This document shows, one piece after another, positions 8,828 to 17,910 of a DNA stretch of 64,000 nucleotides. The position numbers and the translations under genes were made by a program. This DNA comes from Leptolyngbyaceae cyanobacterium C42_A2020_001 (GTDB lineage: Bacteria; Cyanobacteriota; Cyanobacteriia; Leptolyngbyales; Leptolyngbyaceae): positions 1-64,000 of the forward strand of contig JACYLN010000019.1 in NCBI GenBank assembly GCA_015272515.1. The letters run 5' to 3'. The notes under the pieces were generated by a model. That model was given only the letters and a program-made list of their open reading frames with translations. It was not told the DNA's origin and ran no database searches. Numbering within the stretch: position 1 is the stretch's first letter; the number at the start of each line of letters is the position of its first letter.

Positions 8828-10166
8828 TTTTCAACTCCAATCAGGATGAACAGCATAAAGAAATGGGTAAGTGAATAACCGCACCAACACGGTGTTTAGC
8901 CCTTTAAAGCGATCTCCGTTTGCAGCAAGCTCAACCCCAACCGGGGCTAGGTAAAGTCAGCACTTGAGCGATCGCAAGCCACACAGCTAGCTTTCCCAAG
9001 TTGACCCGTCAAACCGAGGCGCTGACGATATCTGCAACGGTTCCATGAAGTCATCAGCAAGCAAACTCACACGCCGCCTCAAATCAACCGCGCCAGATTG
9101 AACTTCGCGTCACAAATGCCGCTTGCGAAGTTAAGCCACAGCAACGAGATCCACTTGACTATTTGAGTTAAAAAATTCTCCTTGAGAGAACTCGACCGAC
9201 CGAGTTCGCCTAGTTCACCCAACCAGTCAGACAGGAGGACTGGCTTTCGTGAAATGCGAACCTCAAAGTTACAGGTCGGTCAGCTCATACTGGGAGCTTC
9301 ACACCGATCTGCCCAGGATAGCGCGGGGTCACACTGCCGTTTCCGCTTAAGTTTCATTTCCAGATACCACAGTAAATGGTATCCAGTCAGGAAATGGAGT
9401 TTCAACGCTTCGTGTATCCTTCAGACATAACATTCTTAATTTAGCATTAATAGTTTGTAAAACATTCGTTGAAATGGGTGATTCACTTCATTTTTATATG
9501 TAGCCTACAATACATTTCAGGACGCGATCGCTTTTGGCGGCAGAAGTCACATAACCATCAAAATGCATCCCAGCGTATTTCTACCAACTTGAGTAGCCAC
9601 TTAAGAGAGACAGCAATATGCAAAGTACCAACTGCACTAGGCTTCGCCAAGAGAACCAGTTCCAAACCCGACAGCACTTTTCCTTAGAAAGCGGCAAGCT
9701 CCTCCGCACCTCTACTGCTATCCCTTATTCCTGATCACCGCTGTTCTCCCAATCGGGATACAGTTGTCAATCAGCTCCACTACTGATTCAGATGGTCACT
9801 GCTATTCAAATGACCAACCGTGCCGATTTTGAGCAAAATTAGGACAATGACTCATTCAAAATGTAAAATTAAAAGTGGTAAAGTTTTAGTGTAAACCATC
9901 TTGAATTTTCAACTTTTTTAATTAGTTCTCATTCCTTAGTGCAATCAGGCTTCTTTCTTGCATACAGATTAGACTCATACAAAACCTGATTGAGGAACTT
10001 TCAAAGGAAAGATTGGACTCCATTTTAACAACTCAAGCACTTAGTTGAATTTACGGCCAAGAAATCTACAATGAAGTAGTTGTTCCTACCAATTCTGTCT
10101 TCAACTATTCATTGAACGATATAACCAGTGCAGATATAGTCCTCCTCATTCTTGGGAGACTTCGTT

Positions 10167-10448
10167 ATGGGTCACTCTTCTTTGTACCAATGGTCAACCC
10201 GTGCTGTTGAAGATCAGCACTGGCCCACGTTTGAGGAAATTTTGAGGCGGTTGCACCAGGAAGGAATTTATCTGCACCCCCACCAACTTGCAACGTTTTT
10301 TGTCTGGCACGGCTTACCAGTTGATTTGAGGTATGTTCCCGCTGGCTTACAACAGCGCGCTGCCAAAATCAACGACAATTATTTAGGGGATATGGCTCGT
10401 TTTGAAGCATTGAATGAACCGCTCTGGTATTCTGGTTCTCTCCACTAA
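10167..10448 (+). CDS. small conserved-type cyanobacterial hypothetical protein
   Basis: 94 aa from ATG at 10167 (MGHSSLYQWSTRAVEDQHWPTFEEILRRLHQEGIYLHPHQLATFFVWHGLPVDLRYVP); no overlapping better ORF. Confidence 0.65.
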   Translation: MGHSSLYQWSTRAVEDQHWPTFEEILRRLHQEGIYLHPHQLATFFVWHGLPVDLRYVPAGLQQRAAKINDNYLGDMARFEALNEPLWYSGSLH

Positions 10449-10555
10449 CCACCTCCTTGCACTATTCTTATAACCGTTCTTAGTGGTACAAAAGAACCCT
10501 TTATCTTCTATCCTCTGAGCAAAAATCTATCCCTCAATGAATCGAGAATTGTTAT

Positions 10556-11227
10556 ATGGATGAATCTTTGAAATTAACCAACGCCATCACTGAGACAAAT
10601 CAAGGCTTGACGAGTGACCAGTACAAGCAAAAAATGCAACGCCGCAAGGAAGTTCAGGAGCAACGCCTGGCGAACATGAAGACCGAAAAAGGCTTGGTCA
10701 TTGTGCACACGGGCAATGGCAAAGGTAAAACCACTGCGGCGTTGGGAATGGTGCTGCGATCGCTGGGGCATGGGCATCGGGTGGCGATCGTCCAGTTCAT
10801 TAAAGGAGCCTGGGAACCCGCCGAAAAAGCAGCATTTGCACCGTGGACCGTTACACGAGAAAACCAATCACCTCAGTTAGAATTTCATGCAATGGGCGAA
10901 GGTTTCACCTGGGAAACGCAAGATCGAGACCGCGATACCCAACTGGCACAAACCGCCTGGGACAAAGCCCTTTCCTTCATCACCCATCCCGACGTAAAGT
11001 TAACCTTGCTAGATGAAGTCAACGTTGCCCTCAAACTGGGTTATCTCACTCCTCAACAAGTCATCACCGGACTTCAGCAAAAACCTGCCCATTCTCACGT
11101 CATCCTCACCGGACGCGGTGCCCCCCAAGCCTTGATCGACCATGCCGACCTTGTCACCGAAATGACCCTGGTCAAACATCCCTTCCGCGAACAAGGCATC
11201 AAAGCCCAACCCGGCATCGAGTTCTAA
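10556..11227 (+). CDS. cobO: cob(I)yrinic acid a,c-diamide adenosyltransferase
   Basis: [40 protein letters not shown]-loop of the BtuR/CobO family. Confidence 0.9.
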   Translation: MDESLKLTNAITETNQGLTSDQYKQKMQRRKEVQEQRLANMKTEKGLVIVHTGNGKGKTTAALGMVLRSLGHGHRVAIVQFIKGAWEPAEKAAFAPWTVTRENQSPQLEFHAMGEGFTWETQDRDRDTQLAQTAWDKALSFITHPDVKLTLLDEVNVALKLGYLTPQQVITGLQQKPAHSHVILTGRGAPQALIDHADLVTEMTLVKHPFREQGIKAQPGIEF

Positions 11228-11264
11228 TTCCCCTTCCCCCTCTTCCCCACCCTCCTTCTCTCCC

Positions 11265-11801
11265 ATGCCCAGCGAAGCGATCGAAATCCTCTCTGCCGAA
11301 GAGATCCGCCGTACCCTCACCCGCCTTGCATCTGAAGTGATTGAGCGATCGGGCGATTTATCGAAACTCGTCTTGCTGGGTGTGTTTACTCGGGGGGTGC
11401 CGCTGGCGCAAATGTTGGCAAAGCAGATTGAATTGTTGGAACAGGTGAAGGTGCCATTGGGCGCGATCGATATTACGTTTTACCGGGATGATCTTGATAC
11501 CATTGGCATTCGCACCCCCAACAAAACCAATATTCCCTTTGATCTTTCTGGTAAAACCGTGGTGCTGGTAGATGACGTAATTTTCAAAGGACGCACTGCT
11601 CGCGCCGCCCTGGAAGCGGTGAAAGATTACGGTAGACCTACCGTGGTTCGCCTTGCTGTGCTAGTCGATCGCGGACATCGAGAACTCCCCATTCACCCCG
11701 ACTTCACCGGAAAACTACTGCCTACTGCGAAGGAAGAAACGGTCAAAGTCTATGTGCAGGAGTTGGATGGACGCGATGCAGTGGAACTTTTGAAATCTTG
11801 A
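11265..11801 (+). CDS. pyrR: bifunctional pyr operon regulator / uracil phosphoribosyltransferase
   Basis: 178 aa; [44 protein letters not shown], PRTase motif [13 protein letters not shown]. Confidence 0.9.
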   Translation: MPSEAIEILSAEEIRRTLTRLASEVIERSGDLSKLVLLGVFTRGVPLAQMLAKQIELLEQVKVPLGAIDITFYRDDLDTIGIRTPNKTNIPFDLSGKTVVLVDDVIFKGRTARAALEAVKDYGRPTVVRLAVLVDRGHRELPIHPDFTGKLLPTAKEETVKVYVQELDGRDAVELLKS

Positions 11802-11858
11802 ATTGGGCATGGGGGTTAGGGTATAGGGTATAGGGTGTAGACCATTGAGCTTCTTTCC

Positions 11859-12911
11859 ATGAACCCATCGGTAGAAACCCAGGTTCGCAAAGCCGACCAT
11901 TTGCGCGTGTGCCTGGAGGAAGATGTACAGTTTCGGGAGACTTCGAGTGGATTGGAGCGCTACCGATTCATTCACTGTTGCTTGCCAGAACTGGACTTTA
12001 ATGACGTTGATTTAACCACAAGCTTTTTAGGTAAAACCCTATCGGCTCCCCTGCTGATTTCCTCCATGACTGGAGGCACGGATCAAGCCAAGCTCATCAA
12101 TTTTCGGCTGGCGGCGGCGGCTCAACAGCATCAATTGGCGATGGGGATAGGCTCACAGCGCGTAGCCGTGGAAAATCCAGATGTGGCAATGACGTTTGCG
12201 GTGCGATCGCTGGCACCGGATATTTTGCTGTTTGCCAATATTGGCGCTGTGCAGCTTAATTATCAGTACGGGCTGGATGAGTGCCGCAAGATTGTAGATT
12301 TGCTAGAAGCCGATGCCTTGATTCTGCATCTGAATGTGCTGCAAGAGTGTGTGCAAACGAAGGGTGATAAGAACTTTCGGGGATTGCTCGACAAAATCGC
12401 CATGCTTTGTGAAGAGCTTCCAGTTCCGGTGATTGCTAAGGAAGTGGGAAATGGCATTTCGGGAATGATGGCAAAACGCTTGATTGAAGCTGGAGTTGCC
12501 GTCATCGACGTAGCAGGCGCGGGAGGTACTTCCTGGGCAAAGGTAGAAGGGGAACGGGCAAACGATTTGCGGCAACGCCGACTCGGACAGACTTTTGCCG
12601 ATTGGGGCATTCCCACTGCCGAGTGCATCACCGCCATTCGCGCGATCGCGCCCACAATTCCTCTGATCGCCTCTGGTGGGTTACGCAATGGCTTAGATGC
12701 GGCAAAAGCGATCGCCCTCGGTGCCGACCTCGCAGGTATGGCACTCCCCTTCCTCAAAGCCGCTAACGAATCAGAAGAAGTCCTTCATGCCCTGATTGCA
12801 ATCCTTAAAGAAGAACTAGCAGTAACCTTATTCTGCACCGGGAACGCCGCGATCGCAGACTTAAAAACATCAGATGCACTGAGGAAAACGGGAATCGGGG
12901 ATGGGGTGTAG
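11859..12911 (+). CDS. fni: type 2 isopentenyl-diphosphate delta-isomerase
   Basis: [16 protein letters not shown].., [53 protein letters not shown]. Confidence 0.92.
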   Translation: MNPSVETQVRKADHLRVCLEEDVQFRETSSGLERYRFIHCCLPELDFNDVDLTTSFLGKTLSAPLLISSMTGGTDQAKLINFRLAAAAQQHQLAMGIGSQRVAVENPDVAMTFAVRSLAPDILLFANIGAVQLNYQYGLDECRKIVDLLEADALILHLNVLQECVQTKGDKNFRGLLDKIAMLCEELPVPVIAKEVGNGISGMMAKRLIEAGVAVIDVAGAGGTSWAKVEGERANDLRQRRLGQTFADWGIPTAECITAIRAIAPTIPLIASGGLRNGLDAAKAIALGADLAGMALPFLKAANESEEVLHALIAILKEELAVTLFCTGNAAIADLKTSDALRKTGIGDGV

Positions 12912-13330
12912 AGAGGCAACCAATGTATACATTACAGAGCAGTTCTGGCTTTGTGCCAAATGAAGCGCATTAGTAAAATTCATGCCATTCTCATGCCATT
13001 GCAGGACTTGTACCACCAAACTTCCATTTATGAGCTGGCCATTAGGCAAACCGAGAAGGTTTCTCAATGCTTTTCAACCCCGATCATGCCATTGCTCCAC
13101 CATTCCTAGACGAATCGCATCTTCTAAATTATGTAAGCTCTTGGGACTTCCTCTGCATTTCAAACATCCTGCAACCTCTGCTAAATTCGTTTCCCTATCA
13201 CCCGTTACCCGTTACTCATGTGCCTTCACCTATAGAGTGGGATTACTACGACAAACTCAGGGGTTATCCACACCGGACTTCTTCAGCCAGATTTGACAGG
13301 ATGAAAGGTGTAATCGGAGGGTAACCAATC

Positions 13331-13642
13331 ATGAAATTTTCAATCGAGTCACTGTACAACTGGTATCGCGATACGCTTCGCAATCCTAAATATCGCTGGT
13401 GGATCATTGGTGGATCGTTGCTGTATCTCTTAAGCCCCATTGATATCTCCCCCGATATTTTCCCAGTCATTGGCTGGATTGATGATGGGGTGATTGCAAC
13501 GCTCTTGGTCGCAGAAGTTTCTTCAATGCTGCTCGATCGCTTGAAAGTTGGTAAAAGTTCTAGCGCAACCGAATCCTCAACAACTGCACAAGTATCTGAG
13601 CCAGATAGCACCGTTGATGTCAATGCGGTGTCAGTGAAGTAA
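13331..13642 (+). CDS. YkvA/DUF1232-type small membrane protein
   Basis: RNPKYRWWIIGGSLLYLLSPIDISPDIFPVIGWIDDGVIATLLV matches the LSPIDLIPD-type DUF1232 signature. Confidence 0.85.
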   Translation: MKFSIESLYNWYRDTLRNPKYRWWIIGGSLLYLLSPIDISPDIFPVIGWIDDGVIATLLVAEVSSMLLDRLKVGKSSSATESSTTAQVSEPDSTVDVNAVSVK

Positions 13643-13664
13643 GCCATAACTCAACACACCTGAG

Positions 13665-13708
13665 TTACCCCTGACGATTAGCAACACGCAAGCAATCGTC
13701 AGGGGTAA
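13665..13708 (+). terminator. long perfect hairpin downstream of the DUF1232 gene
   Basis: TTACCCCTGACGATT (13665-13679) and AATCGTCAGGGGTAA (13694-13708): 15-bp perfect stem, 14-nt loop; no long T tract. Confidence 0.6.
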
Positions 13709-13846
13709 AACGTATGAGTTGATGAAGCGGCTATGTTCAACAATTCATTTCAGCGCTCAAAAAAGTTGCGTCAATCTGGGGTGCATCGGGTAGGCTAGTG
13801 TGCGTAGAGTCAAGCAAACAAACGCTTGTACAGGTTCGAGGCGAGA

Positions 13847-15517
13847 ATGACCTACTCACCGAGCTATCAGCCATCTGGATATTACCAGCCCTCCATTCTA
13901 GAGTTGGCACGTCAAGGAAATTTTCGTGCGATCGCCTACTGGATTAACAGCATCCTGGGGCCGCAGGGAATTTACGTACAAACAGATATTGGACGAGCGG
14001 GTTGCTTGAATATCATGGTGAATTTCCCTCGCACCAAGCATCCGCAAGCGTGTATCAAGGCGCGGCAGCGGTTGGTGCGGCATATCTGCTATCGCCTCTG
14101 GACACTAAACTCAAAAGCGATTCGGGATGTGCGGATCATGGCGCGAGTGACCGGACAGCGAGAAATTCTTTGGCGGCAGTCGATTCGCATTAGCACCCCG
14201 GCAAATACTGGGCAAGCACTCCGCCGCAAAAAGCCTTTGAGTGCAAAAGCTCGGAATGTGAAACAAGAACGATTTCAACTTTTGCGGTCATTTTTAGTAG
14301 GCAGATTGGCGATCGCAGGCTTTCTTTTCTGCTATTGGATTATTTACCTGGAAGCCACCGGGCAGCAAACGGCTGAGCAACCGTCTGTTGCAGTTACGCC
14401 TGCTCCAGAACAGGTGCAAAACGTCAACCAAACCACTGCTCAAACATCTGAAAAAACCGCGATCGCCCACACCCGTCAACAACCGCAGAACTTAGTCTTT
14501 ACGGTGCCACCTCAATTTCAAGGGCAAATTATTCACGAAGCAACCCCTCCCGCCAATGCAGAGAAAGTCGTGGCACTCACATTTGATGATGGTCCCTGGA
14601 AACAAACCACTCAGCAAGTTTTAGACATCCTCAAGCAAAACAGCATCAAAGCTACGTTCTATTTTGTGGGGCAGGCAATTCAAGAAAACCCCGAAATGGC
14701 GAAGAAAGTGGTGGAAGAAGGGCACGCGGTTGGTAACCACACTTGGCAGCACCTGATGGACAATATGGATGCTGCCACCGCAGCTCAGGAATTGGGGAAT
14801 GCGGCTCGTCTGATTTATGAAGCAACGGGGGGAGTTCGTACCTATCTGATGCGCCCACCGGGCGGTAACCTTACCGGCGAGTTGGCAAATTATGCCAAAC
14901 AACAGGGCTACATGGTTACTATGTGGTCGGCCGATTCTCACGATTACTACGTTTCTGCGCCACTCATTGTGGACAATGTTCTTACCAATGTGAAGCCAGG
15001 TGGAATTGTGTTGATGCATGATGGTGGCGGCGATCGCAGCGCCACTGTTGAAGCATTACCTCAAGTTATTTCTGCTCTTCAACGCCAGGGCTACAAATTT
15101 GTCACCATCCCAGAACTGATGGAATTGCAGGCAAAATGGGCAGCGCAACAACCGCCCACGCCCAATCCAGGAGCCGAAGCCACACCTGCCAACCCTGCCG
15201 CTGATTCAGCCTATCCCAGCAATCCATCTCCCATGGAGCAGCCATCCGTGCAACCACCACCCACAGTTCAGCCACCAGCGGCGAGCGACAGTCAACCCGC
15301 TGTGGGCAATCCGTCTGCTGTTGAAACTCAGCCCACCATCCCTTCTGCACCTGCATTCACAACGCCAAGCGCTCCTGGAACCGAAATTCCCGCCGCCCCA
15401 CCGCTTACGCAGGAAAATGGCACCACTCCGGCTCACCCGTCTCCCTTGATGCAGGATGCTGGGACAATGCCCGTTGAGCCTGTTAGTGAAACTGCAAACG
15501 CCTTCCATGCCCCCTGA
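13847..15517 (+). CDS. polysaccharide deacetylase (NodB homology) family protein with extra N-terminal domain and TM
   Basis: KVVALTFDDGPWKQTTQQVLDILKQNSIKATFYFVGQ..GHAVGNHTWQHLMDN..LMRPPGG; Pro-rich C-terminus; start moved to ATG 13847. Confidence 0.88.
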   Translation: MTYSPSYQPSGYYQPSILELARQGNFRAIAYWINSILGPQGIYVQTDIGRAGCLNIMVNFPRTKHPQACIKARQRLVRHICYRLWTLNSKAIRDVRIMARVTGQREILWRQSIRISTPANTGQALRRKKPLSAKARNVKQERFQLLRSFLVGRLAIAGFLFCYWIIYLEATGQQTAEQPSVAVTPAPEQVQNVNQTTAQTSEKTAIAHTRQQPQNLVFTVPPQFQGQIIHEATPPANAEKVVALTFDDGPWKQTTQQVLDILKQNSIKATFYFVGQAIQENPEMAKKVVEEGHAVGNHTWQHLMDNMDAATAAQELGNAARLIYEATGGVRTYLMRPPGGNLTGELANYAKQQGYMVTMWSADSHDYYVSAPLIVDNVLTNVKPGGIVLMHDGGGDRSATVEALPQVISALQRQGYKFVTIPELMELQAKWAAQQPPTPNPGAEATPANPAADSAYPSNPSPMEQPSVQPPPTVQPPAASDSQPAVGNPSAVETQPTIPSAPAFTTPSAPGTEIPAAPPLTQENGTTPAHPSPLMQDAGTMPVEPVSETANAFHAP

Positions 15518-15941
15518 ACCCCATGTCAGCATCGCATCCTTCGCCTGTGCCCTGTCTGATTTGGTCGCACACTCTAAGCAAACTGGGAACCCGGAAACCA
15601 TTTTTAGCCTGGAGGAGCCATTATTTTTATCTATAAAAGTGGAATTTTCCGGTTCAGGGGCGATCGCCCTCATGCCTTTGCAACTGTCTATCCTGGTTGA
15701 GTTCTATGCCAAAGCTCGTAAACGTAGCGAAGATTTGGAACTTGGCAGTGCGACGCTACCAACCCGTGCCAAACAGTTCATCTACACACCAACGCTTGCC
15801 ATCCCAATCGGGTTAGGATCGCTAGCGGTTTTACCTGATAAAGCTTACACAATTTCTGCACTTGTCCGGATTGGAGCCAAAGGGCATCCAGCATTGATTA
15901 CTGGTTTCGTTGAAGGGCTTTTCATTCAAACGTATGAGTAA
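15507..15941 (+). CDS. hypothetical protein
   Basis: ATG at 15507 overlaps the deacetylase stop by a few bases; 144-aa product with no recognised family. Confidence 0.6.
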   Translation: MPPEPHVSIASFACALSDLVAHSKQTGNPETIFSLEEPLFLSIKVEFSGSGAIALMPLQLSILVEFYAKARKRSEDLELGSATLPTRAKQFIYTPTLAIPIGLGSLAVLPDKAYTISALVRIGAKGHPALITGFVEGLFIQTYE

Positions 15942-15988
15942 AACTCTGCCATGATGCAGGAGTGAATGAATGCCGTACAAGGAGAAAC

Positions 15989-16705
15989 ATGACACCTGTA
16001 AATCTAAAACGCTTTACATGGGTTTCTTTAACGTTGTTATTCCTTTGCTACACCTGGTTTGGCTGGTATCTAGCAGGGTTACAGACTCAACCTGCGTGGC
16101 TCCCCTCTGCCTGCTATCAGTTGCTGAGCGCTCCAACCCAGCGGGCAACCGTTCCAGATTCACCAGATTCGACCCAACCAAGCACTATATCGACTCCCAA
16201 TCAAGTTCCTGAAACAGCGATCGCGCCTTCCTCCCAAACTGCGGAACTTCAACCAGCCAAACCCCTGGAATCATCAACGTCACCTCAAAAACCTCCCCAT
16301 TTGGCGAATCAACCCAGCCAACCAGCAGTTTCTAGTTTCAGCCGCTCAACCTGTGATTTTGTAATTCAGCACAATTTGCCCGCTGGGTTTCTGGCAGTGA
16401 GTTGGGTGTTCCTGTCTTCAATGGCATTCATTTCACCCCTAACAAGTTTTAGTGGTTTTATCAGTCGTTGGTTTAAATCAGACACAGTGGCAATGCTGAC
16501 CCTATTTATGCTGGCAGGGATGGCGGCAGTGATTCTTTATTGGCTACACCTGTTTCTGCAAATTTTGACGATTTTAGCAACTGATGTGCTGGCTAGGATC
16601 GATATTCAATGTCTTGGGTTGAGCGGGATACAAGCCTTTTGGATTCTTGTTTCAATTTCCTTAACTGGACTCGTGAGCGGTTGGATAGGCAACGCAATTT
16701 TTTGA
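15989..16705 (+). CDS. hypothetical membrane protein (three or four hydrophobic segments)
   Basis: ATG at 15989 preceded by GGAGAAAC; N-terminal TM, Ser/Pro/Thr-rich linker, C-terminal TM helices. Confidence 0.7.
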   Translation: MTPVNLKRFTWVSLTLLFLCYTWFGWYLAGLQTQPAWLPSACYQLLSAPTQRATVPDSPDSTQPSTISTPNQVPETAIAPSSQTAELQPAKPLESSTSPQKPPHLANQPSQPAVSSFSRSTCDFVIQHNLPAGFLAVSWVFLSSMAFISPLTSFSGFISRWFKSDTVAMLTLFMLAGMAAVILYWLHLFLQILTILATDVLARIDIQCLGLSGIQAFWILVSISLTGLVSGWIGNAIF

Positions 16706-16713
16706 AATAAAAA

Positions 16714-16732
16714 AGCAGCCAGTGAGGCTGCT
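16714..16732. terminator. short hairpin after hypothetical membrane gene
   Basis: AGCAGCC-AGTGA-GGCTGCT perfect 7-bp stem, preceded by AATAAAAA. Confidence 0.5.
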
Positions 16733-16953
16733 AACTAGTATCAGTGCATGAGGTGTAGTCTTATCGTATGAACAAATCTTACCTATCATTACCTGGTTAC
16801 TATTTTGGATACACTCTCACTTTTCCAAAGGACAATCAATTAATCGTCACAGTCATGAACATTCCTTTGGAAAAACTTGCCATACTAAATTCAACAAGCG
16901 TTTAACTGTACCTCTATGCCCTGCGGTAGCTCGACTGCGGGGCAGTTTTATTT

Positions 16954-17271
16954 TTAGTTTGTCTCGCTTAACACGGCTTGTAAGCGGCTTCTAAATTCTC
17001 CTTTGGGATGGCCGCCTTTTACTTCTCCAATAATCTTAAAGTCATCCCCTTCGGGAGAATCGCAAATAATATAAGTGGGCCAACCCATTTCTGCTTTATC
17101 AGGATACTGCGTCAACAAAATCTTGCGGTATTTGCGATAGGTGGCAGTGTCCTGCATTTTACAATCAACAAACTGCAACCCCAATTCTTCGACCACTTTT
17201 TGGTCATAAAACGACATTTTGTGGCAAATTCCACAGTCTTCTGAAGAGAATTTGATGACGGCACGTTCCAT
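16954..17271 (-). CDS. thioredoxin-fold family protein
   Basis: MERAVIKFSSEDCGICHKMSFYDQKVVEELGLQFVDCKMQD with CGIC redox motif and cis-Pro-like WPTYII. Confidence 0.85.
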   Translation of the reverse strand: MERAVIKFSSEDCGICHKMSFYDQKVVEELGLQFVDCKMQDTATYRKYRKILLTQYPDKAEMGWPTYIICDSPEGDDFKIIGEVKGGHPKGEFRSRLQAVLSETN

Positions 17272-17402
17272 ATCTTTGGCATCTCCAAATGGCTACTTTT
17301 TCTATCCATCAGAAAGTTGATGTAGACCAAGCATTTCAGCGGTTTACCTGGATCTAATCTTTCTGATTAAAGCTATATTTTACGCCGTTGAGGGATGAGA
17401 AA

Positions 17403-17428
17403 ACCCCAACTCATTACTGGGTTGGGGT
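17403..17428. terminator. hairpin ACCCCAAC/GTTGGGGT
   Basis: ACCCCAAC (17403-17410) and GTTGGGGT (17421-17428), 10-nt loop. Confidence 0.45.
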
Positions 17429-17910
17429 GCCAAATCAGGGTGCATCTACCACCTACTGAATTCCCGTGCAAAGCGATCGCATCCGGAGAGTTTTGTGGAG
17501 AAACCTTGAAGCTTGTCCAGTGTGGCTTGAAGTTTCAGTAACGTTTTTATCAGAACAGGCGGGTGCAGAGGTCTGCGTGTCAGCATACATAAAGTGCACA
17601 GGATGCCACTTCACGAAACTTTAATAAGCGGCTCATCAGAATTGCTGAATTGCCTGGGATGAGCGAGAGTGGAGAAAGGTTCCAAATCACTCACGTTATC
17701 TATCAATCTAGGGTTTGCTTTCTGCCAGTTAAATCTGGGTACACTGAGAGACGGTCAGTTGACTCAGTAATTTCAAATTCAGCCTGATACATCCTTTCAA
17801 CCGTTGATTTAGGAAAAAGGGACGATACAGTTCAACAGTCGAAGCTTCTCTGGAAGACTGTACGTCATTGTAAGCAGGCAGCGCATCCACCGTTTTCTGG
17901 GAGGGGCATT

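Noticed and set aside
12982-13324. Overlapping plus-strand ORFs (104 and 85 aa) between fni and the DUF1232 gene
   Set aside because: No recognisable motif, overlapping frames and heptamer repeats (ACCCGTT) in the region; insufficient support for a CDS.
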